Assembly: GCA_021805275.1 (NCBI GenBank)
Contig: JAJZFQ010000032.1
Location: 1 to 27,536 of the forward strand
Source of the DNA: Pseudomonadota bacterium
GTDB taxonomy: Bacteria; Pseudomonadota; Gammaproteobacteria; Steroidobacterales; Steroidobacteraceae
Length of the DNA: 27,536 bases
Reading direction: 5' to 3'
Both the position numbers and the translations under genes were made by a program. The stretch's first letter is position 1. Each line of letters opens with the position of its first letter. This document shows, in pieces, positions 8,568 through 16,032 of the stretch. The notes beneath the pieces are model-generated. The model made no database searches. It was not told the DNA's origin and saw only the letters and a program-made list of their open reading frames with translations.

Positions 8568-9077
8568 TCAGATGAACAGGTTGATGTCCGAGCGCGTGGC
8601 AACCTCGATGTAAGTGGCCGCGCCGCCGAGTTCCGGGCCCTCGATCATGTCGGCGAGCGTGTACTCAAACAGATCCATCGTCATCTGGCAGGCGATCATG
8701 CGTACCTCCGATTCGAGGGCGAGCGCGCGCAGGTCGCTGATCGAGGCGACGCCTTTCTTCTGCATGAGGTTTTTCATCATCTTCGAGGCCGCGGCCTCCA
8801 CCCCTGGCACGACGCTTGCCAGGTTGGGCATGCCCATGTGCATGCCGCCCATCGGCATCTTCATCGCTGGGTTGCCGAGGGGGGAGAGACGCAGGTCGAG
8901 GTTTTTCAGCAACAGCGGCAGGCCGTAGAAGGTGAAGAACATGGTCACGTCCAGTCCCATCGCGGCGGCCGTGGTCGCGAGGATGAACGGCGGATACGCC
9001 CAGTCGAGCGTGCCCTTGGTGACAATGATCGACATGCTCTTGCCGCCGGAGCTGCGTTCGGCGCTATCGGAAGACAT
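8568..9077 (-). CDS. dsrE2: DsrE2-family sulfurtransferase
   Basis: DsrE2 proteins are membrane-associated members of the DsrE/DsrF-like sulfurtransferase family, usually encoded with TusA in sulfur oxidisers. The 169-aa product has the characteristic start SMSIIVTKGTLDWAYPPFILATTAAAMG, a hydrophobic DVTMFFTFYGLPLLL segment, and a methionine-rich loop MKMPMGGMHMGM at about 72-83. The conserved cysteine motif MIACQMTMDLF has Cys130, the only cysteine in the protein. The ATG at 9077 is preceded by GGGAGCGAG. It is the first gene of the minus-strand unit and faces the lipoate/sHdr operon across a shared promoter region. Confidence 0.93.
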   Translation of the reverse strand: MSSDSAERSSGGKSMSIIVTKGTLDWAYPPFILATTAAAMGLDVTMFFTFYGLPLLLKNLDLRLSPLGNPAMKMPMGGMHMGMPNLASVVPGVEAAASKMMKNLMQKKGVASISDLRALALESEVRMIACQMTMDLFEYTLADMIEGPELGGAATYIEVATRSDINLFI

Positions 9078-9114
9078 GGCCTCGCTCCCACCGTGTTGGC
9101 TGCCGGCAGCAGCC

Positions 9115-9143
9115 TTGAGCAGAAAATATCACTATTCTATAAA
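9115..9143 (+). promoter_or_regulatory. Sigma-70 promoter of the lipoate/sHdr operon
   Basis: TTGAGC (9115-9120) and TATAAA (9138-9143) are separated by 17 bases, 77 bases before the first radical SAM start. The spacer contains the left arm of a perfect inverted repeat, and the right arm falls at the expected transcription start. Repressor binding there would block this promoter. Confidence 0.6.
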
Positions 9144-9150
9144 TTAGCAA
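9123..9150 (-). promoter_or_regulatory. Divergent promoter of the dsrE2-tusA unit
   Basis: On the minus strand TTGCTA (complement of 9145-9150) and TATTTT (complement of 9123-9128) are separated by 16 bases, 46 bases upstream of the dsrE2 ATG. It overlaps the plus-strand promoter and shares its palindrome, so both operons could respond to the same regulator. Confidence 0.5.
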
Positions 9151-9159
9151 ATAGTGATA
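9127..9159. promoter_or_regulatory. Perfect 10-bp inverted repeat, likely operator
   Basis: TATCACTATT (9127-9136) and AATAGTGATA (9150-9159) are exact reverse complements, separated by 13 AT-rich bases. The centre-to-centre distance of 23 bases is about two helical turns, suited to a dimer of dimers or a wide dimer site. It lies between dsrE2 and the radical SAM gene in the only clearly AT-rich stretch of the core. The obvious candidate ligand is the ArsR-family regulator encoded at 20594-20965. Confidence 0.65.
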
Positions 9160-9219
9160 AGGTTTTTCCACGTTGGAGTAGGGTCTTTCCACTATGTGTC
9201 TGGAGACGGTCTGCCCATC

Positions 9220-10296
9220 ATGAGTTGGCTCGAGCGGATCCGCGCTATCGAGGAGTTGGAAGATGCGCCGCTCGATGCGCAATTGATCGGCGAACTCGAG
9301 CGCGCCGGTGCGGCCGTCGCGGCGCGACCCATCCGCTTCTCGACCCCGACATTCAAGGAGTACGCCAGCACAGAACTGCGCGGCTGCTCGCGCAACAGTT
9401 TCCCGGCGTTCTCCATCACGGCGGGTGCCTGCGGTCTGAACTGCGAGCACTGCCGGGCGAAGATCCTCGAGCCGATGTTGCCGGCGACCACCCCGGAGAT
9501 GCTTGATTGCAAGGTGCGTGAGATGATCGAGCGGCAGGGACTGCAGGGGTTTCTGCTCTCCGGCGGCTCGAACCGGCGCAATGAGATTCGTTACGAGCGC
9601 TTTTTCCCCGTGCTTGAGCGGTTGCGGCGGGACCACCCGCAACTGCGGATCGCGATTCATACGGCCCTCACCGACCGGCACGGGGCGCGCGCGATGGAGT
9701 CGGCCGGAGTCGATACCGCGATGATGGACGTGATCGGTGCGGAGGCGACGATTCGCGAGGTCTACCACCTCGGGCGCCCGGTGGAGGACTTCGAGGCGAC
9801 GCTCGCAGCACTGTGTGAGACGACGATGCAGGTCGTGCCGCACATCGTCATTGGGCTGCATTTCGGTCGCGTGCTCGGCGAGCCGGCGGCACTCGCTATC
9901 GTCAGTCGCCACCCGGTCAATTCTCTGGTACTGGTGGTCGTGATGCCGTTCTATGCGGCGGCGGGAACCTTCGCGGTTCCGGATACCGCCGAAGTCGGGC
10001 GCATCTTCGCCGAAGCGCGCGCACGGCTCGCAGACCGCGGGGTGCTGCTCGGTTGCGCCCGCCCGCCGGGGATGCACAAGCGCGTCACGGACGCGTATGC
10101 CGTGATGGCCGGACTCGACGGCATTGCCTTTCCCGCCGACGGGGCGGTGTCGGTCGCTGCGGCCATTGGTAGGCCCTTTGAGCAGCAGCACGCCTGCTGT
10201 TCGATCAAACTCGGTCACGGCCCAGTTCAGGCTCGCGTTGCTGCCTGCGCGGGCTCCGGACGGACCGCCGATCCGCTCACGGGAGTCAGTGCATGA
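9220..10296 (+). CDS. Radical SAM lipoyl synthase-like protein (LipS1/LipS2 type)
   Basis: LipS1 and LipS2 are paired radical SAM enzymes that together insert two sulfur atoms into protein-bound octanoate, replacing classical LipA. They were described in archaea and later in sHdr-LbpA bacteria. This 358-aa product has the CX3CX2C cluster motif (CGLNCEHC), followed by LEPMLPATTPEML and a GGSNRRNEI segment that matches the region after the cluster in this family. The ATG at 9220 is chosen because family-like sequence starts there (MSWLERIRAIEEL); GGAG lies 14 bases upstream, rather far. Its end overlaps the next start by ATGA. Which of the two sequences is LipS1 and which LipS2 I cannot decide from sequence alone. 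Confidence 0.82.
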   Translation: MSWLERIRAIEELEDAPLDAQLIGELERAGAAVAARPIRFSTPTFKEYASTELRGCSRNSFPAFSITAGACGLNCEHCRAKILEPMLPATTPEMLDCKVREMIERQGLQGFLLSGGSNRRNEIRYERFFPVLERLRRDHPQLRIAIHTALTDRHGARAMESAGVDTAMMDVIGAEATIREVYHLGRPVEDFEATLAALCETTMQVVPHIVIGLHFGRVLGEPAALAIVSRHPVNSLVLVVVMPFYAAAGTFAVPDTAEVGRIFAEARARLADRGVLLGCARPPGMHKRVTDAYAVMAGLDGIAFPADGAVSVAAAIGRPFEQQHACCSIKLGHGPVQARVAACAGSGRTADPLTGVSA

Positions 10297-11552
10297 GCTG
10301 TCTGAAGCACGGCGGTGAGAGCCCGCCGGCTCACGGCGCGGGCGAGTTCAACGGCTACGAGCTCATGCAGCCACGTATGCCGGCGCCCACCCCGCTCGAG
10401 CGACGCAACGGTGGTCGGGTCAAATCGGCGGATCTGCCACCGGCGGGGGTCTATCTGCCGAACAACAACGTGCTTGCCCCGCACATGCGCTCGCCGCAGT
10501 TCGTACAGCTTTCGACCGCTGCGGCGATGACGCTCGGGATCATGACCGGGAAGATGTATCGCTGCGAGTGCACGCGCTGCCTGAACCTGCTGCTCACCTA
10601 TCCTGAGGGCTGTCGCGCCAACTGCGCGTACTGCGGACTCGCTCGCCACCGTGAGGCCGACCGCGATTACGCCGATCGGAATTTCATCCGGGTGGACTGG
10701 CCGGCCGTGCCGGTCGAGCAGATCGTCGAGATCGTGGCGCGCGACGGGGCGGCGAGCGCATTTCACCGCATGTGCATCTCGATGATCACCCATCCACGCT
10801 CGGATGCCGATACGGTGGCGGTGCTGCGCGCCTGGACGCGCCGCATAGACCCGGCGAGCATACCGGTGTCGATTCTCTCCAATCCGACCACCATGGAACG
10901 AGAGGACGTGGTGCGGCTGAAGGAGCTCGGCGCGGATATCTTCACCGTGGCGCTCGACGCGGCGACACCGGCGATCTTCGACCGCACGCGCGGCAAGGGC
11001 GTGCAGTCGCCGCACAAGTGGAGCAAGTACTGGGAGATCCTGCACATCGCGCGCGAGGTGTTCGGTCCGCAGAAATTTGGCGCGCATATCATCATCGGGA
11101 TGGGCGAGAGCGAGCTCGAAGCGCTCCAGCTTGTGCAGACGCTGGTGGACCTCGGCGGACACAGCCACATGTTCTGTTTCTTCCCGGAGAAAGGTTCGCT
11201 GATGGATCACCTGCCGGCCACCCCGCGCGATCAGTGGCGACGGGTGCAGCTGGCCCGCTACCTCATCGACTACGCCGGCGTGCGGCTCGAGCAGATGCGC
11301 TTCGACGGTGAGGGCCGGGTGATCGACTACGGTGTCGCGCCGGCGCTGCTCGAGCAGGTGATTGCCGAGGGCGTGGCGTTTCGCACCTCCGGCTGTCCGG
11401 GCAAGTTCCGCGACGACATATCCGCCTGCGACCGTCCATACGGCGATTCCCCGCCGAGCAACATCGCGAGCTTCCCCTTCGCGCCCGGCCGCGCCGACCT
11501 GCGCCGCATCCGCCGCCAGCTGCGCATCCCGGTGGTGCGGGAGGACACGTGA
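10293..11552 (+). CDS. Radical SAM lipoyl synthase-like protein (partner of the previous gene)
   Basis: The second of the two radical SAM proteins, 419 aa. The SAM cluster motif is CRANCAYC (CX3CX2C). Before it an extra cysteine group reads CECTRC, which could bind an auxiliary iron-sulfur cluster that serves as the sulfur donor. Auxiliary clusters are required for sulfur insertion in lipoyl synthases. RMCISMITHPRSDADTV and FGAHIIIGMGESE lie in the barrel. A late cysteine (FRTSGCPGKFRDDISACDRPYG) is reminiscent of C-terminal cluster ligands. It starts inside the stop of the preceding gene (ATGA) and ends inside the GTG of the ligase (GTGA), so the three are probably made in a fixed ratio. Confidence 0.82.
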   Translation: MSCLKHGGESPPAHGAGEFNGYELMQPRMPAPTPLERRNGGRVKSADLPPAGVYLPNNNVLAPHMRSPQFVQLSTAAAMTLGIMTGKMYRCECTRCLNLLLTYPEGCRANCAYCGLARHREADRDYADRNFIRVDWPAVPVEQIVEIVARDGAASAFHRMCISMITHPRSDADTVAVLRAWTRRIDPASIPVSILSNPTTMEREDVVRLKELGADIFTVALDAATPAIFDRTRGKGVQSPHKWSKYWEILHIAREVFGPQKFGAHIIIGMGESELEALQLVQTLVDLGGHSHMFCFFPEKGSLMDHLPATPRDQWRRVQLARYLIDYAGVRLEQMRFDGEGRVIDYGVAPALLEQVIAEGVAFRTSGCPGKFRDDISACDRPYGDSPPSNIASFPFAPGRADLRRIRRQLRIPVVREDT

Positions 11553-12628
11553 AGCGGCCGTTTCGCGTGATCGACGCCGGTCTGCGCACCGGACGGTTCA
11601 ATATCGCCTTCGACCAGGCGATGCTCGAGCTGCACCAGGAAGCTCGCATCGGCGATTCGCTGCGCTTCATCCATTTCGAGCCGGTGGCATTGGTGGGCCG
11701 GCACCAGTCCCTCGGCGCCGAGCTGGACGTCGATTACTGCAGCGCGAACGGCATCCAGACCGGGCGCCGGATTACCGGCGGCGGGGCGATCTACCTCGAC
11801 GGTGGGCAGCTCGGCTGGGCGATGGTGTTCGGGCGCGACGCCTTCGGCGGGGCATCGCTCCCGGAGGTGGCGCGGCAGCTGTGCGAGGCGGCTGCGGCAG
11901 GACTGCGCACGCTCGGGATCGACGCGCGCTTCCGCCCGCGCAACGACATCGAGGTCGGGGGCCGCAAGATCGGCGGCACCGGCGGCTTCTACGACGGCGA
12001 CTCGCTGCTCTATCAGGGCACCGTGCTGGTCGACTTCGACACCGAGAGGATGCTCGGCGCGCTGCGCGTACCGAGGGTCAAGACCGCCAAACGCGGACTG
12101 GACTCCGCGGCACAGCGGGTGGTGACGCTGCGCGAGCTGCTCGGCCCGCGGACCCCGAGGATCGAGCAGGTCGAGCAGGCGTTGCTCGAGGGGTTCCGCA
12201 CCGAGCTTGGCATGAAGTTCGAGCGACAGAGCGTCGCGGCGCACGAGCTGCAGCGGGCCGAGGAACTGCATGCAAGGCAGATTGGCTGCGAGTCGTTCGT
12301 TGCTGAGATCGACGGCCCGCCGAGAGGTGGGGATGTCTCGATGGGCTCGCATACCGGTCCGGGCGGAACGATTGTCGCCTACCTCAGGCGCGAGGGCGCC
12401 CAGGAGCGGCGCATCGGGCAGGTGATGATCACCGGGGACTTCTTTGTCGCTCCGCCGCGGCTGGTATTCGATCTGGAGAGTCAGTTGCGCGGCATCGAGA
12501 TCGAGGCGATCGGCTCGACCGTAGCGGCATTCTTCGCGGCACAGTCTCCGGGCACGCTGTCGGTCACGGCCGCTGACTTCCAGCGGGCACTCGAAGCGGC
12601 GGCCGGCGCCGCGCCCGCAGCGGCCTGA
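11549..12628 (+). CDS. slpl(AB): Lipoate-protein ligase sLpl(AB), dedicated to LbpA
   Basis: Lipoate-protein ligases activate lipoate or octanoate as the AMP ester and transfer it to a lysine of a carrier domain. The 359-aa protein has the LplA nucleotide/lipoate loop RRITGGGAIYLDGGQLGWAM (residues 73-92) and the conserved lysine K140 in GGRKIGGTGGFYDG. A second part (about 250-359) with GGTIVAYLRREG and VMITGDFFVAPPRLVFDLE resembles the accessory LplB/C-terminal domain, so it is an AB fusion as in the sLpl(AB) group of sHdr clusters. The start is the GTG at 11549, overlapping the radical SAM stop by four bases. It is expected to load octanoate or lipoate on LbpA at 20154-20597. Confidence 0.9.
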   Translation: MKRPFRVIDAGLRTGRFNIAFDQAMLELHQEARIGDSLRFIHFEPVALVGRHQSLGAELDVDYCSANGIQTGRRITGGGAIYLDGGQLGWAMVFGRDAFGGASLPEVARQLCEAAAAGLRTLGIDARFRPRNDIEVGGRKIGGTGGFYDGDSLLYQGTVLVDFDTERMLGALRVPRVKTAKRGLDSAAQRVVTLRELLGPRTPRIEQVEQALLEGFRTELGMKFERQSVAAHELQRAEELHARQIGCESFVAEIDGPPRGGDVSMGSHTGPGGTIVAYLRREGAQERRIGQVMITGDFFVAPPRLVFDLESQLRGIEIEAIGSTVAAFFAAQSPGTLSVTAADFQRALEAAAGAAPAAA

Positions 12629-12643
12629 GCCGGTCGCACGCCG

Positions 12644-13363
12644 ATGGCCGAGGCGCAGAAGACGCTGGCAGTGCTTCAACACACCTCGTCGGAGTATCTC
12701 GGACTCATCGAGGACGAGCTCGAAAGCCGGCGCATCCGCTTCCGGTATTTCCGTCCCTTTACCTCGGGCGGGCGCGTGCCGCGCATCGCCGAGGCGGCCG
12801 ACGGGCTGGTGCTGCTCGGCGGGGGCCCCTGGTCGGTGCGCACGGGGGCGGGGCAGTTGCCCTCGCTCGATGCCGAGCTGGCGCTCACCGTCGCGGCACT
12901 TGAGGCGGGGATCGCGGTCATTGGCATTGGACTCGGCGCGCAGATCCTCGCACTCGCTGCCGGCGGCGGTGTCCGACCCTCTCCGCTGGAATTCCAGGTG
13001 AGTGTCGCCCGGTGTGAGGTGGACCGGGCGCTGTTCGGAGGCTTGCCGCAGGTCTATCCCCTGGTGCGCTACGGACCGGATCGGCTGGTGCTGCCGCAGC
13101 GCGCGCTCACGCTCGCCCGCGATCCGGGCGGCGAGCCGGCACTGTTTCAACTGGGCGAGCGCGCGTTCGGATTTGCCGGTCATCCGGGGATCAAGTCCGC
13201 CATCATCGAGGACCTGATCATGGAGTTTCCCGACTCACCGGCTGAGACCGCGGCGCCGCTTGCGACGCTGCGGGCCCAGCAGTTCGACGTACGCGCCTCG
13301 CTTGCAAGCATGATGGTCGGGCTGACGCGCGCGTTGGGACTGATGGGGGCGGGGCCGGCATGA
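12644..13363 (+). CDS. Class I glutamine-amidotransferase-like protein without the catalytic cysteine
   Basis: The 239-aa protein has the fold signature of class I glutamine amidotransferases: a VLLGGGPWSV strand-turn and the elbow region AVIGIGLGAQILALAAGG. The C-terminal FAGHPGIK corresponds to the catalytic His-Glu motif (QFHPE). Active enzymes have GICLGAQ at the elbow; here the Cys is Gly96 (codon GGA at 12929-12931), and the Glu after HP is missing. His180 remains. It therefore cannot act as a thiol glutaminase and may be a binding, scaffolding or regulatory protein. It lies 15 bases after the ligase gene within the lipoate block, suggesting a role in lipoate assembly or delivery. The function is unknown to me. 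Confidence 0.8.
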   Translation: MAEAQKTLAVLQHTSSEYLGLIEDELESRRIRFRYFRPFTSGGRVPRIAEAADGLVLLGGGPWSVRTGAGQLPSLDAELALTVAALEAGIAVIGIGLGAQILALAAGGGVRPSPLEFQVSVARCEVDRALFGGLPQVYPLVRYGPDRLVLPQRALTLARDPGGEPALFQLGERAFGFAGHPGIKSAIIEDLIMEFPDSPAETAAPLATLRAQQFDVRASLASMMVGLTRALGLMGAGPA

Positions 13364-13375
13364 CAAAGCGCAAAA

Positions 13376-13405
13376 TTGCTTGCGGTTTGCAGATAGAGAT
13401 ATTAG
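13376..13405 (+). promoter_or_regulatory. Possible internal promoter before dsrE3A and the shdr genes
   Basis: TTGCTT (13376-13381) and TATTAG (13400-13405) are spaced by 18 bases in a short AT-rich gap, 55 bases before dsrE3A. This is the only large gap inside the 15-gene plus-strand series, so the shdr part may also be transcribed on its own. The -10 region contains ATAGAGATA (13393-13401), one base different from the ATAGTGATA half-site of the 9127-9159 repeat. Confidence 0.45.
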
Positions 13406-13459
13406 GATTTTCTCATAGATGATCCGGGGGGATCGTCGTCACCCGCGAGGCCGCATCGA

Positions 13460-13837
13460 ATGGCTTCCAAGCTGCTGATCGTGATGGCCAATACCGACCC
13501 GCGCGACGGCGCAGAGCTCGGCGCACCGATTTTCCAGGCGACCGTTGCGGCCGCGATGGAGTTCGAGGTGGAGGTCATCTGCACGGCCGCCTCCGGCGTG
13601 CTGCTGAAGAAAGGCGTGGCGGAGAAGCTGGTCGTCAAGCCCGGCTCACCGAAGACCGTGCTCGACTTCATCAAGGATGCGCACGAGGCGGGCGTGAAAT
13701 TCCTCTGCTGTTCGCCGAACCTGGATCTGTTCGACATGAGCGAGGGGGACTTGATTCCGCAGTGCAGCGGGGTGGTGGGGGGCGCGTACCTCATCGAGCA
13801 CGTCATGGACGACGACTACAAGGTGCTTACGTACTAA
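13460..13837 (+). CDS. dsrE3A: DsrE3A-type sulfurtransferase
   Basis: DsrE3A proteins are soluble cytoplasmic sulfurtransferases of the DsrE family, found with sHdr systems and thought to exchange persulfide sulfur with TusA. The 125-aa product has the family features KLLIVMANTDPRDG at the start, a double cysteine in FLCCSPNLDLF (Cys83, Cys84) and DLIPQCSGVVGGA (Cys102) near the end. Another cysteine is at residue 41. No strong ribosome-binding site precedes the ATG. The gene stands directly ahead of shdrC1, the usual place in type I sHdr clusters. Confidence 0.92.
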   Translation: MASKLLIVMANTDPRDGAELGAPIFQATVAAAMEFEVEVICTAASGVLLKKGVAEKLVVKPGSPKTVLDFIKDAHEAGVKFLCCSPNLDLFDMSEGDLIPQCSGVVGGAYLIEHVMDDDYKVLTY

Positions 13838-13859
13838 CGGCGCAAGCGGGGGCAGACCA

Positions 13860-14615
13860 ATGGGGCACTCCGGCAGCACTCGAGTCCAGCAGCACATCGG
13901 TGATCCACTCACCGGTGCCGCGCCGGTCGAGCGCGCCAAGCTCGAGGAGATCTTCCGCGACATCCAGGCGGACCTGCGCTTCGATCATCAGCTGAACGGC
14001 TGCCTGAACTGCGGCATCTGCACCGCGACCTGTCCGTCCGCGCACTACTACGACTACAGTCCGCGCGAGATCGTGCAGCTGCTCTGGACGGAGAATCTCG
14101 AAGGCATCTACGACGCGATGCAGGAGAAGATCTGGGCGTGCGCGCAGTGCTACACATGCGCGGCACGCTGCCCGTTCGGCAACTCCCCGGGCGGGCTCGT
14201 GATGCTGATGCGCGAGACGGCGATCAAGCATGGCATGGAGTCCGCGAAGAACGTGCTGCGCCCGTTCAGCCGCGTGATGCTCAAGCTCATTTCCACCGGC
14301 AACCAGCTCTCCCCGGACATGATCAGCCGGGACGCATTCCCGGACTGGGGTCCGAACGTCTCCAAGGTCGACGCGCCGCTCGCGACGCTGCGCAAGGCGA
14401 TCCCCGTGCCGACGCTGCACACGACCAAGACGGCCTGGGAGGTGAACCTGAAGACCTCCGTCGAGCTCTACACGATCTGGGAAGAGACCGGCGTGCTCGA
14501 GAGCCTGAAGGCGGTCGATCCGAATCTGTTCGACGTGATCCGCGACATCATGGACGAGAAACGCGAGGAATATTCCGACTGGCAGGAGGAGCAGGCGGAG
14601 GAAAACGACGAGTAA
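13860..14615 (+). CDS. shdrC1: sHdrC1, iron-sulfur subunit of the sHdr complex
   Basis: HdrC-like subunits pass electrons between the flavin subunit HdrA and the catalytic HdrB through two cubane clusters. The 251-aa protein contains two [4Fe-4S] motifs: CLNCGICTATCP (Cys48, 51, 54, 58) and CAQCYTCAARCP (Cys94, 97, 100, 104). The C-terminal tail is acidic (EEQAEENDE). GGGGG nine bases before the ATG serves as the ribosome-binding site. It opens the canonical C1-B1-A-H-C2-B2 order. In sulfur oxidisers this cytoplasmic complex is proposed to oxidise protein-bound sulfane sulfur towards sulfite. Confidence 0.95.
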   Translation: MGHSGSTRVQQHIGDPLTGAAPVERAKLEEIFRDIQADLRFDHQLNGCLNCGICTATCPSAHYYDYSPREIVQLLWTENLEGIYDAMQEKIWACAQCYTCAARCPFGNSPGGLVMLMRETAIKHGMESAKNVLRPFSRVMLKLISTGNQLSPDMISRDAFPDWGPNVSKVDAPLATLRKAIPVPTLHTTKTAWEVNLKTSVELYTIWEETGVLESLKAVDPNLFDVIRDIMDEKREEYSDWQEEQAEENDE

Positions 14616-14670
14616 CGCGGCGTGCCTCCCAGCCGCGCAGCCCCCGGCCACGCAATTGAGGTGTCGAGTC

Positions 14671-16032
14671 ATGACCAAGCCCACTGATACGCCGAGCGGC
14701 GAGCCCTTCACCGGCCACGGACCGGAGTGGCGGAGCGCACGGCTCACGGCCAAGGATGCCCAGACCGCCACCGTCTGGGTCGAGCAGATCATCAACAAGC
14801 GCAGCATGCAGACCGGCAAGGAGCGCGTCGAGGACGTGCGCGACGTCATGTGGCAGCTGGAGAAGGACGGGCAGATCGTCGTGCACCGGGTCACCGAGGC
14901 GCACAAGCCGGTGATGGTCAAAACGCTCTACGGGTGGGACAAGAAGATTCCGACCGTGCGCTTGTGGCACCACAAGTCGTGCGGGCAATGCGGCAACATC
15001 CCGGGCTATCCGGCCTCGCTCCTGTGGCTGATGAACCAGCTCGGAACCGAGTATCTCGACGAAACCGATCAGACCTCGTGTACCGCGTGGAACTACCACG
15101 GCTCAGGCATCGGCAACATCGAGAGCCTGGCGGCGGTATTTCTGCGCAACTTCCATCAGGCCTACGTGGCGGCGAAGGCCCAAGGGCTGCCGGATGGCTA
15201 CTACTATCCGCTGGTGCATTGCGGCACCTCGTTCGGCAACTACAAAGAGGTGCGCGGGTACCTGCTGCGCTCAGCGAAGCTGCGTGAGCGCGTGACGCAG
15301 ATTCTCGGCAAGCTCGGGCGGCTGGTTGATGGAAAGCTGCTGATTCCCGAGGAAATCGTGCACTACTCGGAGTGGTTGCACGTCATGCGCGAGGACATCG
15401 CCAAGCTCAGGCAGATTGACTGCAGCCACATCCGTGCCACGATCCACCCGGCGTGCCATGTCTACAAGATGGTCCCGGAGGACGTGATCTACGACGACAA
15501 GGTACTCGATGGCAACCGCGTCGCGGTTTCGACCGGATTGATGCAGTCCCTCGGCGCCGAGGTCGTGGACTATTCGACCTGGTATGACTGCTGCGGCTTC
15601 GGCTTCCGGCACATCATTTCCGAGCGGGAGTTCACCCGCTCGTTCGCGATCGATCGCAAGATCCGCGTCGCGGTCGAGGAGGCTCGGGCGGACGTCATGA
15701 TCGGCCACGACACTGGCTGCATCACCACGCTCGACAAGAACCAGTGGATCAGCAAGGCCGAGGGTCGCCCGGTAGGCCTGCCGGTGCTCGCGGATTGCCA
15801 GTTCGCGGCCCTGGTGTGCGGCGCGCATCCGTACAAGATCGTCCAGTCGCACTGGCACGCCTCGGCCACCGAGACCCTGATGGAGAAGCTCGGCATCGAC
15901 TGGCAGGGGAAGAAGGCGGAGTTCGAGGAGTACCTGAAGGAGGTGGCCGCCGGCCGGGTCGAGACGCTCTACGACCCGCGACGCAAGATCACCTCCGGTC
16001 CCGGCTTCAAGCGAACCGGACAGCCCGGATGA
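14671..16032 (+). CDS. shdrB1: sHdrB1, catalytic-type subunit with an N-terminal extension
   Basis: HdrB subunits of methanogens hold two noncubane [4Fe-4S] clusters bound by CCG motifs. This 453-aa protein has one recognisable CCG site (WYDCCGFGFRH, with PACHVYK before and HDTGC after it). A first region is modified: SCGQCGN (Cys104, 107) and SCTAW (Cys137). About 95 residues precede the first cysteine group, longer than typical HdrB. The ATG at 14671 has GAGGTG seven bases before it; a TTG at 14656 would add five residues and lacks such a site. It ends in ATGA overlapping shdrA. Only one cluster is likely classical, in line with B1 subunits of sHdr systems. Confidence 0.93.
   Translation: MTKPTDTPSGEPFTGHGPEWRSARLTAKDAQTATVWVEQIINKRSMQTGKERVEDVRDVMWQLEKDGQIVVHRVTEAHKPVMVKTLYGWDKKIPTVRLWHHKSCGQCGNIPGYPASLLWLMNQLGTEYLDETDQTSCTAWNYHGSGIGNIESLAAVFLRNFHQAYVAAKAQGLPDGYYYPLVHCGTSFGNYKEVRGYLLRSAKLRERVTQILGKLGRLVDGKLLIPEEIVHYSEWLHVMREDIAKLRQIDCSHIRATIHPACHVYKMVPEDVIYDDKVLDGNRVAVSTGLMQSLGAEVVDYSTWYDCCGFGFRHIISEREFTRSFAIDRKIRVAVEEARADVMIGHDTGCITTLDKNQWISKAEGRPVGLPVLADCQFAALVCGAHPYKIVQSHWHASATETLMEKLGIDWQGKKAEFEEYLKEVAAGRVETLYDPRRKITSGPGFKRTGQPG

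Noticed and set aside
11327..13183. 618-codon minus-strand frame across the ligase and amidotransferase-like genes
   Set aside because: It spans parts of three well-supported plus-strand genes and reads as Arg-rich noise.
15744..16028. N-terminal extension of shdrA
   Set aside because: It overlaps the end of shdrB1 out of frame; the FAD motif starts directly after the ATG at 16029, which shares ATGA with the shdrB1 stop.
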